Positions 1 to 6,472 of a DNA stretch of 17,983 nucleotides are shown here, piece by piece (position 1 is the stretch's first letter; every line of letters begins with the position of its first letter). The stretch is from assembly GCA_002291925.1 (NCBI GenBank), contig DBAY01000060.1, forward strand, positions 1 to 17,983. The letters are read 5' to 3'. Below the pieces are notes generated by a model that saw nothing but the letters and a program-made list of their open reading frames with translations, had not been told where the DNA came from and ran no database searches. This stretch comes from Alphaproteobacteria bacterium UBA998. Its GTDB lineage: Bacteria; Pseudomonadota; Alphaproteobacteria; Rickettsiales; UBA998. The position numbers and the translations under genes were made by a program.

Positions 1-4
1 TTAA

Positions 5-608
5 TGGAACAATGCCGAAAAAATTATCAAGCTTATTGCTACCCTGCCCGAAACACCTGATTTTCTCGGCCAATTACCCACCAATATTCGTGAAGAGGAC
101 ATGATCCACGCACAGCAGAGAACAACGGATATTTTCACACGCTATCATGAACGGCTGCGTAAAGAGGGGTGGACTGTTTCGCCTGCCGACTTCAGAACCG
201 CCCTCTTTGAAGCTTTTGATGTGTATGATCAAAAAAAACCGAGGATCGAGGGGCCGAAAGCCTTTGGATTTCAGAAGCTTGACGGACACCGATGATTACC
301 GCCCGTTTCCTGCATCTTATGCCAATCGCTTCGTATCCACCGACCTCAGCCCCGATCAAAAATCACATTTGCACCGCTTGGTCACGAACATGGTCGATGG
401 GTACCGGGAAAACATGCACCCCGGTAAATTCCTTGAGCAGAAAGTGCACGCAATGCCTTTAGCGCTCAGACCCGCTGCGGCTGAAGTTTTCCGCGCTGCG
501 CTCCAGCGGCTCGGCGGGCGCTTTGCGGCCTATGGAAGGGAACATTTAAGCCGCGAAGCTTTGCATGGCGCATTTTTCCCCACCTCTTCCACTGGCTACG
601 GCCGCTAG
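5..608 (+). pseudogene. Frameshifted or partial ORF of unknown function
   Basis: I do not recognise this gene. Frame 2 is open from base 5 to the TGA at 296-298 and reads like natural protein (for example FTRYHERLRKEGWTVSPADF). Frame 3 is open across the junction and continues to the TAG at 606-608 (for example LSPDQKSHLHRLVTNMVDGY). Joining the two needs a +1 shift somewhere between about 230 and 293; an A8 run at 231-238 is one possible site. At the 5' edge an A6 run at 18-23 may mark another shift, because frame 2 has a stop at 2-4 and no good start before ATG 101. The simplest reading is a decaying gene whose 5' part lies outside the window. Sequencing error or slippage in the A runs are alternatives. 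Base composition is less GC-rich than the genes downstream. A separate 64-aa gene starting at ATG 101 is possible but has no convincing ribosome binding site. Confidence 0.4.
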
Positions 609-610
609 CC

Positions 611-637
611 AATAAAAAAGGCGGCCTGAAGCCGCCC
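611..637 (-). terminator. Rho-independent terminator of rpsU
   Basis: Read on the minus strand, a perfect 6-bp stem GGCGGC/GCCGCC (620-625 with 631-636) and a 5-nt loop are followed by six T (619-614). It lies about 40 bases past the rpsU stop, and just past the end of the frameshifted ORF on the other strand. Confidence 0.85.
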
Positions 638-676
638 CTTTCATCCGGTTTGCGGGACCGGGCCCTTTTCGAGAGT

Positions 677-877
677 CTACTCGAACTGTTCACGCTTGCG
701 CTGCAGCTTGCGGAAACGGCGCTGAGCCTCCGCCAGTTCGCGCACGCGGCGCTCGGACGGCTTCTCGAAGTGACGGCGCATCTTCATTTCGCGGAAAATG
801 CCTTCACGCTGCATCTTCTTCTTGAGCGCACGCAGGGCCTGATCGACGTTGTTGTCACGTACATTGACTTCAACCAC
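677..877 (-). CDS. rpsU: 30S ribosomal protein S21
   Basis: Small, very basic protein of the 30S subunit platform, which takes part in translation initiation. The 66-aa product carries the family core VRDNNVDQALRALKKKMQRE followed by the basic segment FREMKMRRHFEKPSERRVRE, and has the usual length for alphaproteobacterial S21. A longer reading from ATG 901 adds eight residues (MPREEVTC). I chose GTG 877 because a strong Shine-Dalgarno (AGAGGAGGT, 893-885) sits 7 nt before it and would itself be translated in the longer version. The gene is monocistronic, with its own promoter and terminator, and is divergent from the GapR-like gene. Confidence 0.95.
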   Translation of the reverse strand: MVEVNVRDNNVDQALRALKKKMQREGIFREMKMRRHFEKPSERRVRELAEAQRRFRKLQRKREQFE

Positions 878-884
878 GCAAGTT

Positions 885-893
885 ACCTCCTCT
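885..893 (-). promoter_or_regulatory. Shine-Dalgarno of rpsU that fixes the GTG start
   Basis: AGAGGAGGT read on the minus strand, 7 nt upstream of GTG 877-875. It argues against the upstream in-frame ATG at 901. Confidence 0.8.
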
Positions 894-922
894 CGGGGCA
901 TCTGGAATTAACAAAGGTTGCC

Positions 923-951
923 TGAATACGCCGTTTCGGGCGCAAAGGCAA
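923..951 (-). promoter_or_regulatory. Putative sigma-70 promoter of rpsU
   Basis: On the minus strand TTGCCT (951-946) and TATTCA (928-923) are separated by exactly 17 bases. Transcription would start near 915, giving a leader of roughly 40 nt before the GTG start. Assigned by eye from consensus and spacing. Confidence 0.55.
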
Positions 952-1000
952 GCTCTGACTATACCACAGACATTCCCGCAAAGAAACTTTCCTCTCGCTA

Positions 1001-1029
1001 TTGCCTTCCCGCACGTTCCCGATTATGAC
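1001..1029 (+). promoter_or_regulatory. Putative sigma-70 promoter of the gapR-like gene
   Basis: TTGCCT (1001-1006) and TATGAC (1024-1029) are separated by 17 bases. The ATG at 1081 is about 45 bases past the expected start point, preceded by an AGAGGAG ribosome binding site (1069-1075). The -35 hexamer is identical to that of the divergent rpsU promoter. Confidence 0.5.
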
Positions 1030-1080
1030 AAATTTCCTTCGGTTTTCCGGGCATCACACGCGATTAAAGAGGAGATTTCC

Positions 1081-1359
1081 ATGGTCAATGTTGGCAACGT
1101 CGCCGCCGATCAACTGCGCAGTTACATCGAGCGCATCGAACGCCTTGAAGAAGAAAAGAAAAGCATCGGTGACGATATCCGCGACGTGTTCGCCGAAGCC
1201 AAGGGCAACGGCTTTGACGTCAAGACCATGCGCCAAGTGCTGAAACTGCGCAAAATGGAAGCCGCCGACCGCCAGGAAGCCGAGCATATGCTCGATCTCT
1301 ACCTCGTCGCCCTCGGCATGGCCATGCCCGCCGCCGAAGGCGAGATGGAAGCGGCTTAG
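1081..1359 (+). CDS. gapR: GapR-like DNA-binding protein (DUF2312/UPF0335)
   Basis: The 92-aa protein belongs to the DUF2312 family, whose Caulobacter member GapR is a nucleoid-associated protein that clamps over-twisted, AT-rich DNA ahead of replication forks and helps topoisomerases. The family signature is clear: a heptad-rich N-terminal helix (LRSYIERIERLEEEKKSI, about residues 11-28), the near-invariant block DVFAEAKGNGFDVK (about 35-48), a basic helix LRKMEAADRQEAE, and the closing LDLYLVALGM. The length fits the family (about 90 aa). The start is ATG 1081 with AGAGGAG just upstream. It is divergent from rpsU and converges on the FYDLN-acid gene, with a shared bidirectional terminator. 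Family assignment is firm; the exact GapR role is inferred from Caulobacter. Confidence 0.9.
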   Translation: MVNVGNVAADQLRSYIERIERLEEEKKSIGDDIRDVFAEAKGNGFDVKTMRQVLKLRKMEAADRQEAEHMLDLYLVALGMAMPAAEGEMEAA

Positions 1360-1379
1360 CCCCTTCGGCGTCCTCTAAT

Positions 1380-1409
1380 AAAAAAACCCCGCTTTGGCGA
1401 GGTTTTTTT
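1380..1409. terminator. Bidirectional terminator between gapR and the FYDLN-acid gene
   Basis: An A7 run (1380-1386), a stem CCCCGC/GCGAGG with one mismatch around a TTTG loop, and a T7 run (1403-1409) form a hairpin with U-tracts in both directions. It lies between the two convergent stop codons (1357-1359 and 1411-1413). Confidence 0.85.
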
Positions 1410-1410
1410 A

Positions 1411-1878
1411 TTATTTATCGTCCTCTTCATCCTCATCGATTTCTTCTTCGTCTTCGAGCGGATCAACCAGCGTCTCGTCCACTTCCATTTCGTCGATCAG
1501 CACGTCGTCATCGGCATCGTCGGTGTTGACGCGGTCTTCGGCGATTTCGCGGTCTTCGAGCTCGCTTAAAGAGTCGACGTCATCCTCGATATCGTCGATA
1601 TCCTCAATGTCCTCGTCTGCATCCTCCACCACGTCGATTTCCAGATCATCGAGCGGAATATCCTCATCCCCGTCATGCACGGGAGCTTTCTTGATCGGTT
1701 TCTTGACCGGTTTGGGGGCTGGCTTGGGCGCGGCGGCCTTTCTGGATTTCGCGGTTTCCTTGGGCGGGGTATAGACCGTGCCGCATTTCGGGCATTTCGG
1801 CGGGTTTTTGTTCAGGTCGTAGAATTTCGCGCCGCAGGAGGCGCATTCACGTTTTTCACCGAGTTTTGCGTTGGTCAC
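1411..1878 (-). CDS. FYDLN-acid zinc-ribbon protein (TIGR02300-type)
   Basis: 155-aa protein of an alphaproteobacterial family named after its FYDLN motif and acidic tail; its function is unknown. The N-terminus has a four-cysteine zinc ribbon, CASCGAKFYDLN and later CPKCG (about residues 12-33). A Pro/Lys/Ala-rich basic linker follows (about 38-66, with PKPAPKPVKKPIKK). The rest (about 68-155) is an almost continuous Asp/Glu run ending in EEEIDEDEEDDK and is likely disordered. The start is GTG 1878, with GGGGAGAG about 7 nt upstream. The gene stands alone, divergent from aroA-cmk, a neighbourhood common in alphaproteobacteria. Zinc binding is inferred from the cysteines. The charge pattern suggests a partner of basic proteins or RNA polymerase, but that is speculation. 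Confidence 0.9.
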   Translation of the reverse strand: MTNAKLGEKRECASCGAKFYDLNKNPPKCPKCGTVYTPPKETAKSRKAAAPKPAPKPVKKPIKKAPVHDGDEDIPLDDLEIDVVEDADEDIEDIDDIEDDVDSLSELEDREIAEDRVNTDDADDDVLIDEMEVDETLVDPLEDEEEIDEDEEDDK

Positions 1879-2026
1879 GCAGTCTCTCCCCTTGTTAGAA
1901 CCTATTTAGGCAATTTACTTCTCCATGTTACGCAGAAAACCTTAATCAACTGTCAAGCCTCCATCTGGACGTCCCCCCGCATGGCTGCTATGCAGTACCC
2001 TCTTTTGTTGGATTTTGGACACAATC
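1879..2026. promoter_or_regulatory. Divergent intergenic region, FYDLN-acid gene / aroA-cmk
   Basis: 148 bases without a gene. On the minus strand a consensus -35 TTGACA (1956-1951) faces the FYDLN-acid gene, but the best -10 at 18 bases (CGTAAC, 1932-1927) is poor. No clear plus-strand promoter was found for aroA. I looked for a tRNA here, because some relatives carry one before aroA, and saw none. Confidence 0.3.
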
Positions 2027-4087
2027 ATGCCCCACGCCGCCTCCGCCCCCCTGCCCGCCGTTTCCCGAAAAGCCGCCGGGTTTGCCGGAAAAGCCCGGGT
2101 GCCGGGGGATAAGTCGGTCTCCCACCGCTCCCTCATGCTGGCGAGCCAGGTGCTGGGCTCCACCAGCATCGAAGGCCTGCTCGAGGGCGAGGATGTGTTG
2201 GCCACCGCCGGGGCGCTGCGGGCGCTGGGCGTCACCGTCACCCGCCACGGGGATGGCCAGTGGGAGGTGCAAGGCGTGGGCACCGGGGGCCTGAGCGAGG
2301 CCGCCCAGGTGCTGGACATGGGCAATGCGGGCACCGGCGCGCGCCTGATGATGGGCCTGCTGGCCTCGCATCCGTTCCTGAGCGTCTTCACCGGAGATGC
2401 CAGTCTGTCCAAGCGCCCCATGCAGCGCGTCATCACCCCGCTGGAGATGATGGGCGCCACCTTCATGAGCCGCAATGGCGGCCGCCTGCCGCTCGCCATG
2501 CGCGGCGCGGAATCGCCGATGCCGATTACCTACACCCTGCCCGTCGCCTCGGCGCAGGTGAAATCGGCCATCATGCTGGCGGCGCTGAACGCCCCCGGCA
2601 TCACCACCGTCATCGAGAAAGAGGCCACCCGCGACCATACCGAGCGCATGCTGCAGGCGCTGGGTTTCCACGTGGAGGTGAAGAAGGACGACGCGGGCCA
2701 CACCCACATCGCCCTGCAGGGCCAGCAGGAGCTGCCCTTTGCCCACCGCTCCCTGCGCGTGCCCGCTGACCCCTCTTCCGCCGCGTTCCTGACCGTGGCG
2801 GCGCTCATCACCCCCGGCGCGGACGTGCTGCTGGAGGAAGTCTGCATCAACCCGCTGCGTACCGGCCTGTTCCTGACGCTGCAGGAGATGGGCGCGGACA
2901 TTGTGTATGAGAACGAGCGCCTCGTCTCCGGCGAGCCGGTGGCCGATCTGCGCGTGCGCCATTCCGCGCTAAAGGGCGTGAACGTCCCCGGCGAGCGCGC
3001 GCCCTCGATGATCGACGAATATCCCATCCTCTCCGTCGCCGCAGCCTTTGCTGAGGGCGAGACGGTGATGAACAACCTCGCCGAACTGCGCGTGAAGGAA
3101 TCCGACCGTCTCGCCGCCATCGCCGCAGGGCTTTCCGCCAACGGCGTCGAGGCGAGAATTGATGGCGACTCCCTTACCGTGACAGGCGGCAGGGGCAAGG
3201 TGCGCGGCGGCGGCACGGTCACCACCCATTTCGACCACCGCATCGCCATGAGCTTCCTCGTAATGGGCATGGGCTCCGATCAGCCGGTGAGCGTGGACGA
3301 CACCCGCGCCATCGCGACCAGCTTCCCCGGCTTCTTAGCCCTGATGAATGGACTTGGCGCCGATATGCAGATGCAGACCGCCACCGCCAAGGGTTTTGCC
3401 ACCGCGCGCGTCGCCATGCCGCGCCCGGTCAAGGCCCCGCGCCGCATCATCGCGGTGGACGGCCCCGCCGCATCCGGCAAAGGCACGCTGGCCCGCCGCC
3501 TCGCCTCGCATTACGGCTATGCCTATCTGGATACGGGCAGCCTGTACCGCGCCGTGGGCCTGCGCCTCATCTACGGCGATCAAGACCCGAACGACCGCGC
3601 CGCGGCCATCGAAGCGGCGCAATCCATCACGGAGAGCGACCTTGCCAACCCGCGCCTGCGGCAGGAGCGCATCGGCAAGGCGGCCTCCATCGTCTCCGCC
3701 ATGCCGGAAGTGCGCGAGGCGCTTCTGGAATACCAGCGCAACTACGCCCGCCGCCCCGAAGGCGCGGTGCTGGACGGGCGCGACATCGGCACCGTCGTCT
3801 GCCCGGACGCCGACGTCAAGATTTTCATCACCGCCGACCTGGAAACCCGCGCCAAGCGCCGCCACCGCGAACTTTCCGGCGAGGGCATCGAGGTGGTCTA
3901 TGACTCCGTCCTACGCGACCTGAAGGAACGTGACGACCGCGACTCCAAACGCGACGCCGCCCCCCTGAAAGCCGCCGAGGGCGCGCTGGTGCTCGACACC
4001 ACCGGCCTCACCGCGCAAGAGGCGTTCGAGTATGTGCTGCAACATATCGAGCGGCAGGACGCCAAAGTGAAGGAAGCGGCGGTTTAG
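2027..4087 (+). CDS. aroA-cmk: Fused EPSP synthase / cytidylate kinase (AroA-Cmk)
   Basis: One 686-aa reading frame joins two enzymes. Residues 1 to about 445 are 3-phosphoshikimate 1-carboxyvinyltransferase (shikimate pathway, step 6). Visible motifs are PGDKSVSHRS (26-35), the NAGTGAR active-site loop (100-106), GDASLSKRPM, DEYPILSVAAAFAEG, LRVKESDRL and DHRIAMSFLVMG. These resemble the class II, CP4-like enzymes. After a linker of about 25 residues rich in Ala, Thr, Arg and Pro comes a complete cytidylate kinase (about 472-680) with P-loop GPAASGKGT (479-487), DTGSLYRAVG, LDGRDIGTVV, ERDDRDSKR and DTTGLTAQEA. It phosphorylates CMP and dCMP. In most alphaproteobacteria the two are separate adjacent genes; here no stop or restart is visible. 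The start is ATG 2027. A TTG four codons upstream (2015) is possible, and both have weak ribosome binding sites. rpsA follows after a repeat-filled gap. Confidence 0.93.
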   Translation: MPHAASAPLPAVSRKAAGFAGKARVPGDKSVSHRSLMLASQVLGSTSIEGLLEGEDVLATAGALRALGVTVTRHGDGQWEVQGVGTGGLSEAAQVLDMGNAGTGARLMMGLLASHPFLSVFTGDASLSKRPMQRVITPLEMMGATFMSRNGGRLPLAMRGAESPMPITYTLPVASAQVKSAIMLAALNAPGITTVIEKEATRDHTERMLQALGFHVEVKKDDAGHTHIALQGQQELPFAHRSLRVPADPSSAAFLTVAALITPGADVLLEEVCINPLRTGLFLTLQEMGADIVYENERLVSGEPVADLRVRHSALKGVNVPGERAPSMIDEYPILSVAAAFAEGETVMNNLAELRVKESDRLAAIAAGLSANGVEARIDGDSLTVTGGRGKVRGGGTVTTHFDHRIAMSFLVMGMGSDQPVSVDDTRAIATSFPGFLALMNGLGADMQMQTATAKGFATARVAMPRPVKAPRRIIAVDGPAASGKGTLARRLASHYGYAYLDTGSLYRAVGLRLIYGDQDPNDRAAAIEAAQSITESDLANPRLRQERIGKAASIVSAMPEVREALLEYQRNYARRPEGAVLDGRDIGTVVCPDADVKIFITADLETRAKRRHRELSGEGIEVVYDSVLRDLKERDDRDSKRDAAPLKAAEGALVLDTTGLTAQEAFEYVLQHIERQDAKVKEAAV

Positions 4088-4094
4088 GGGCCCC

Positions 4095-4176
4095 GTCATC
4101 CTGCGGGCCGTAGGCAGCGCAGGATCTCCGTCGTATCGCGCAAAGATTCCGGGCCCGCTTCGCGTCCCGGAATGAC
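4095..4176. repeat. Palindromic intergenic repeat, GTCA type, two-unit
   Basis: The ends read GTCAT...ATGAC. Inside are two hairpins, ATCCTGC/GCAGGAT (4098-4104 with 4119-4125) and ATTCCGGG/CCCGGAAT (4146-4153 with 4166-4173). Read inward from each end, both halves follow the plan GTC, stem, C. It starts seven bases after the aroA-cmk stop. Confidence 0.7.
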
Positions 4177-4190
4177 AGAATTTAAAGCGA

Positions 4191-4219
4191 TGTCACCCCG
4201 CATTTGTTGCGGGGTGACA
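4191..4219. repeat. Single perfect hairpin, GTCA type
   Basis: TGTCACCCCGC (4191-4201) pairs perfectly with 4209-4219 over a 7-nt loop. The ends GTCA/TGAC match the longer repeats on both sides. No T-tract follows, so it is not a standard terminator. Confidence 0.7.
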
Positions 4220-4225
4220 ATTACT

Positions 4226-4321
4226 CGTCATTCCGAACGCAGGTGAGGAATCTTTCTACAGAGAACATCGTTAGTATCCCCGTGACGAGATTCCTCCTCC
4301 CGCTGGTCGTTCGGAATGACG
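4226..4321. repeat. Palindromic repeat with 14-bp inverted ends (copy 1)
   Basis: CGTCATTCCGAACG (4226-4239) is the exact inverse of 4308-4321, and the similarity continues inward imperfectly (GGAATCT on both arms). A second copy of the same element lies at 11154-11253; the two share the ends and the blocks GCAGGTGAGGAATCTTT and GATTCCTCCTCCCG, while the centre differs. Confidence 0.85.
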
Positions 4322-4330
4322 GGGAAAAGC

Positions 4331-4360
4331 TAAAACCTGAAACCTAACACCTAAAACCTC
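4331..4360 (-). repeat. AGGTTTT/AGGTTTC heptamer run
   Basis: Read on the minus strand, four consecutive heptamers follow AGGTKTY/T (AGGTTTT, AGGTGTT, AGGTTTC, AGGTTTT). It adjoins the palindromic repeat ending at 4321. A related run lies at 10105-10131 on the plus strand. Confidence 0.65.
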
Positions 4361-4488
4361 TTCAAAACCCCTCACTTTCGCTTGATTTTTCCTGCTTTGT
4401 CGCTAAAAGTGGCCGTCTTTACGTAAGCCCTGACCCTTGCGGCAGGCGGTAAATCCGCCGGTAACCCCGGCCAGAAAGGACTTTTTCA
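4361..4488 (+). other. rpsA upstream leader region
   Basis: About 130 bases of non-repeat sequence before rpsA, probably holding its promoter and leader. TTGATT near 4383 is a candidate -35, but no convincing -10 follows. The rpsA Shine-Dalgarno is AAAGGA, about 10 bases before ATG 4489. No riboswitch fold was recognised. Confidence 0.3.
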
Positions 4489-6261
4489 ATGAAATCGAAT
4501 ACCGCCATGAAGCACGCCCCCGCGATGGAGGAGGATTTTGCCTCCCTGTTCGAGGAGTCGCTGAAACAATCCGACATCGCCGAAGGTTCGGTGGTGAAAG
4601 GCACCGTCGTCTCCGTCATCAATGACATCGTGACGCTGGACGTCGGCCTGAAATCCGAAGGCCGCATTCCGCTACGCGAATTCAACCGCGCCGGTGAGCC
4701 GATGGAACTGCGCGCCGGTGACACCGTCGAGGTGTATGTCGAGCGCATCGAAAACCGCATGGGTGAGTGCGTGCTCTCCCGCGAGAAGGCGCTCCGCGAA
4801 GAATCCTGGGGCAAGCTCGAGCAGGCGTACAAAGACCAGACCCATGTCGAAGGCGTCATCTTCGGCAAGGTCAAAGGCGGCTTCACGGTCGACCTGCAAG
4901 GCGCCGTGGCGTTCCTGCCGGGCAGCCAGGTGGACATCCGTCCGATCAAGGATGTCGGCCCGCTCATGGGTGTGGCCCAGCCCTTCATCATCCTCAAGAT
5001 GGACCGCAAGCGCGGCAACATCGTCGTCTCCCGCCGCGCGGTGCTCGAAGAGTCCCGCCAGGGTCAGCGCGACGAACTGCTCTCCCGCATCCGCGAGGGC
5101 GACGTGCTGGAAGGCATCGTCAAGAACATCACCGATTACGGTGCGTTCATCGACATGGGTGGCGTCGACGGCCTGCTCCACGTCACCGACATCTCGTGGA
5201 GCCGCATCAACCATCCGTCCGAAGTGTTCTCCATCGGCGACAGCATCAAGGTGATGGTCACCAAGTTCGACGAGGAGACCAAGCGTATCTCGCTCGGCAT
5301 GAAGCAGCTTGAAGAGAATCCGTGGAAAGATATTTCCGCGAACTTCAAGATCGGCGCCAAACTGACCGGCCGCGTCAGCAACATCACCGATTACGGCGCG
5401 TTCATTGAGCTGGAGAAAGGCATCGAGGGCCTCGTGCACGTCTCTGAGATGAGCTGGACGAAGAAAAACGTCCACCCGAGCAAGATCATCGCCGTCGGCC
5501 AGGAAGTCGACGTCATGGTGCTCGACATTGATTCGCAGAAACACCGCATCTCGCTTGGCATCAAGCAGTGCGAGACCAACCCGTGGCAGGCCTTCGCCGA
5601 CAAGCACGGCGATGGTGACACCATTGAGGGCACGGTGCGCAACATTACCGAGTTCGGCCTCTTCGTGGGTTTAGAGGGCGACATTGACGGCCTCGTCCAC
5701 CACTCCGACATCAAGTGGGGCGAGTCCGGCGAGGAAGCCGTGAAGGAGTACAAGAAAGGCGACACCATCAAGGCGAAGATCCTGCTGATCGACGTTGAGA
5801 AGGAGCGCGTCAGCCTCGGCATCAAGCAGCTCACCGAGAAACCGGCGGGCACCGAGGACGACGTGAAGCCGGCGCGCGGCAAAGCGGCCAAGTCCGATGA
5901 CGGCGCGAAGAAAGGCTCCGTGGTGACCGTGAAGGTGGCGGAAGTCACCAAGGATGGCATCGCAGTGACGCTCGAAGACGGCAGCAAGGGCTATATCAAG
6001 AAGGCCGAGCTCTCCCGCGAGCGCAAGGAGCAGCGTCCCGAGCGCTTCGCCGTGGGCGACCGCGTGGATGCGAAGATCGTCTCCACTTCGGCCTCTGGTG
6101 AAGTTTCGCTCTCCATCAAGTCGCTGGAGAACGATCTGCACAAGCAGGCCATCGCCGAGTTCGGTTCGTCCGACAGCGGCGCTAGCCTCGGCGATATTCT
6201 CGGCGCGGCACTGAGCCAGGCCGAAGAGAAGCCGAAGAAGACCAAGAAGAAAGCTGACTAA
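4489..6261 (+). CDS. rpsA: 30S ribosomal protein S1
   Basis: The 590-aa protein binds mRNA at the 30S subunit and unwinds leaders for translation initiation. Six S1 (OB-fold) repeats are visible, starting near residues 33 (GSVVKGTVVSVINDIVTLDV), 118 (EGVIFGKVKGGFTVDL), 203 (EGIVKNITDYGAFIDM), 287 (TGRVSNITDYGAFIEL), 375 (EGTVRNITEFGLFVGL) and 475 (GSVVTVKVAEVTKDGIAVTL). As usual the third and fourth are the most alike, and the first two diverge and serve ribosome docking. The tail ends in a Lys-rich stretch (EEKPKKTKKKAD). Length is in the normal alphaproteobacterial range. ATG 4489 is chosen for AAAGGA upstream. Position after cmk and before ihfB is the classical order; sppA is interposed here. 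A strong terminator follows. Confidence 0.97.
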   Translation: MKSNTAMKHAPAMEEDFASLFEESLKQSDIAEGSVVKGTVVSVINDIVTLDVGLKSEGRIPLREFNRAGEPMELRAGDTVEVYVERIENRMGECVLSREKALREESWGKLEQAYKDQTHVEGVIFGKVKGGFTVDLQGAVAFLPGSQVDIRPIKDVGPLMGVAQPFIILKMDRKRGNIVVSRRAVLEESRQGQRDELLSRIREGDVLEGIVKNITDYGAFIDMGGVDGLLHVTDISWSRINHPSEVFSIGDSIKVMVTKFDEETKRISLGMKQLEENPWKDISANFKIGAKLTGRVSNITDYGAFIELEKGIEGLVHVSEMSWTKKNVHPSKIIAVGQEVDVMVLDIDSQKHRISLGIKQCETNPWQAFADKHGDGDTIEGTVRNITEFGLFVGLEGDIDGLVHHSDIKWGESGEEAVKEYKKGDTIKAKILLIDVEKERVSLGIKQLTEKPAGTEDDVKPARGKAAKSDDGAKKGSVVTVKVAEVTKDGIAVTLEDGSKGYIKKAELSRERKEQRPERFAVGDRVDAKIVSTSASGEVSLSIKSLENDLHKQAIAEFGSSDSGASLGDILGAALSQAEEKPKKTKKKAD

Positions 6262-6281
6262 TCGGTTTTCCTCCCTGCTCC

Positions 6282-6349
6282 TGTCATTCCAGCGAAGGCT
6301 GGAATCCAGCGGGCAGGGAATCTGGATTCCAGCCTTCGCTGGAATGACA
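6282..6349. repeat. Palindromic repeat with perfect 28-bp arms
   Basis: The arms 6282-6309 and 6322-6349 are exact inverse complements around a 12-nt centre. Each arm begins or ends with TGTCATTCC/GGAATGACA and contains its own small hairpin (CCAGC, GAA, GGCTGG). A collapsed relative is at 11269-11296. It lies between the rpsA stop and its terminator. Confidence 0.9.
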
Positions 6350-6351
6350 TG

Positions 6352-6392
6352 AAAAAAAACAGCCCCGCCCTCTGGTGCGGGGCTGTTTTTTT
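6352..6392. terminator. Strong terminator after rpsA
   Basis: A perfect 9-bp stem CAGCCCCGC/GCGGGGCTG (6360-6368 with 6377-6385), an 8-nt loop and a T7 run (6386-6392) end plus-strand transcription. An A8 run upstream (6352-6359) would let it act on the other strand too. It separates rpsA from sppA. Confidence 0.9.
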
Positions 6393-6472
6393 GGTTATGA
6401 AACAAACAGCCTAATCACAATCCTCATGTGTTGTCGCGTGCATGTGAGGCGGAGCAAGACCAAGGAGTACCC

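Noticed and set aside
1394..1774. Serine-rich plus-strand frame
   Set aside because: It is the reverse reading of the Asp/Glu codons of the FYDLN-acid tail.
2015..2026. TTG start for AroA-Cmk at 2015
   Set aside because: ATG at 2027 is only four codons further, and no Shine-Dalgarno favours the TTG; the difference is minor and cannot be settled from sequence alone.
4191..4219. Hairpin as terminator of aroA-cmk
   Set aside because: The stem is perfect but no T-tract follows on either strand, and its ends match the repeat superfamily.
4088..4488. CRISPR array
   Set aside because: The repeats are palindromic, unequal in length and not regularly spaced, and no cas gene is present.
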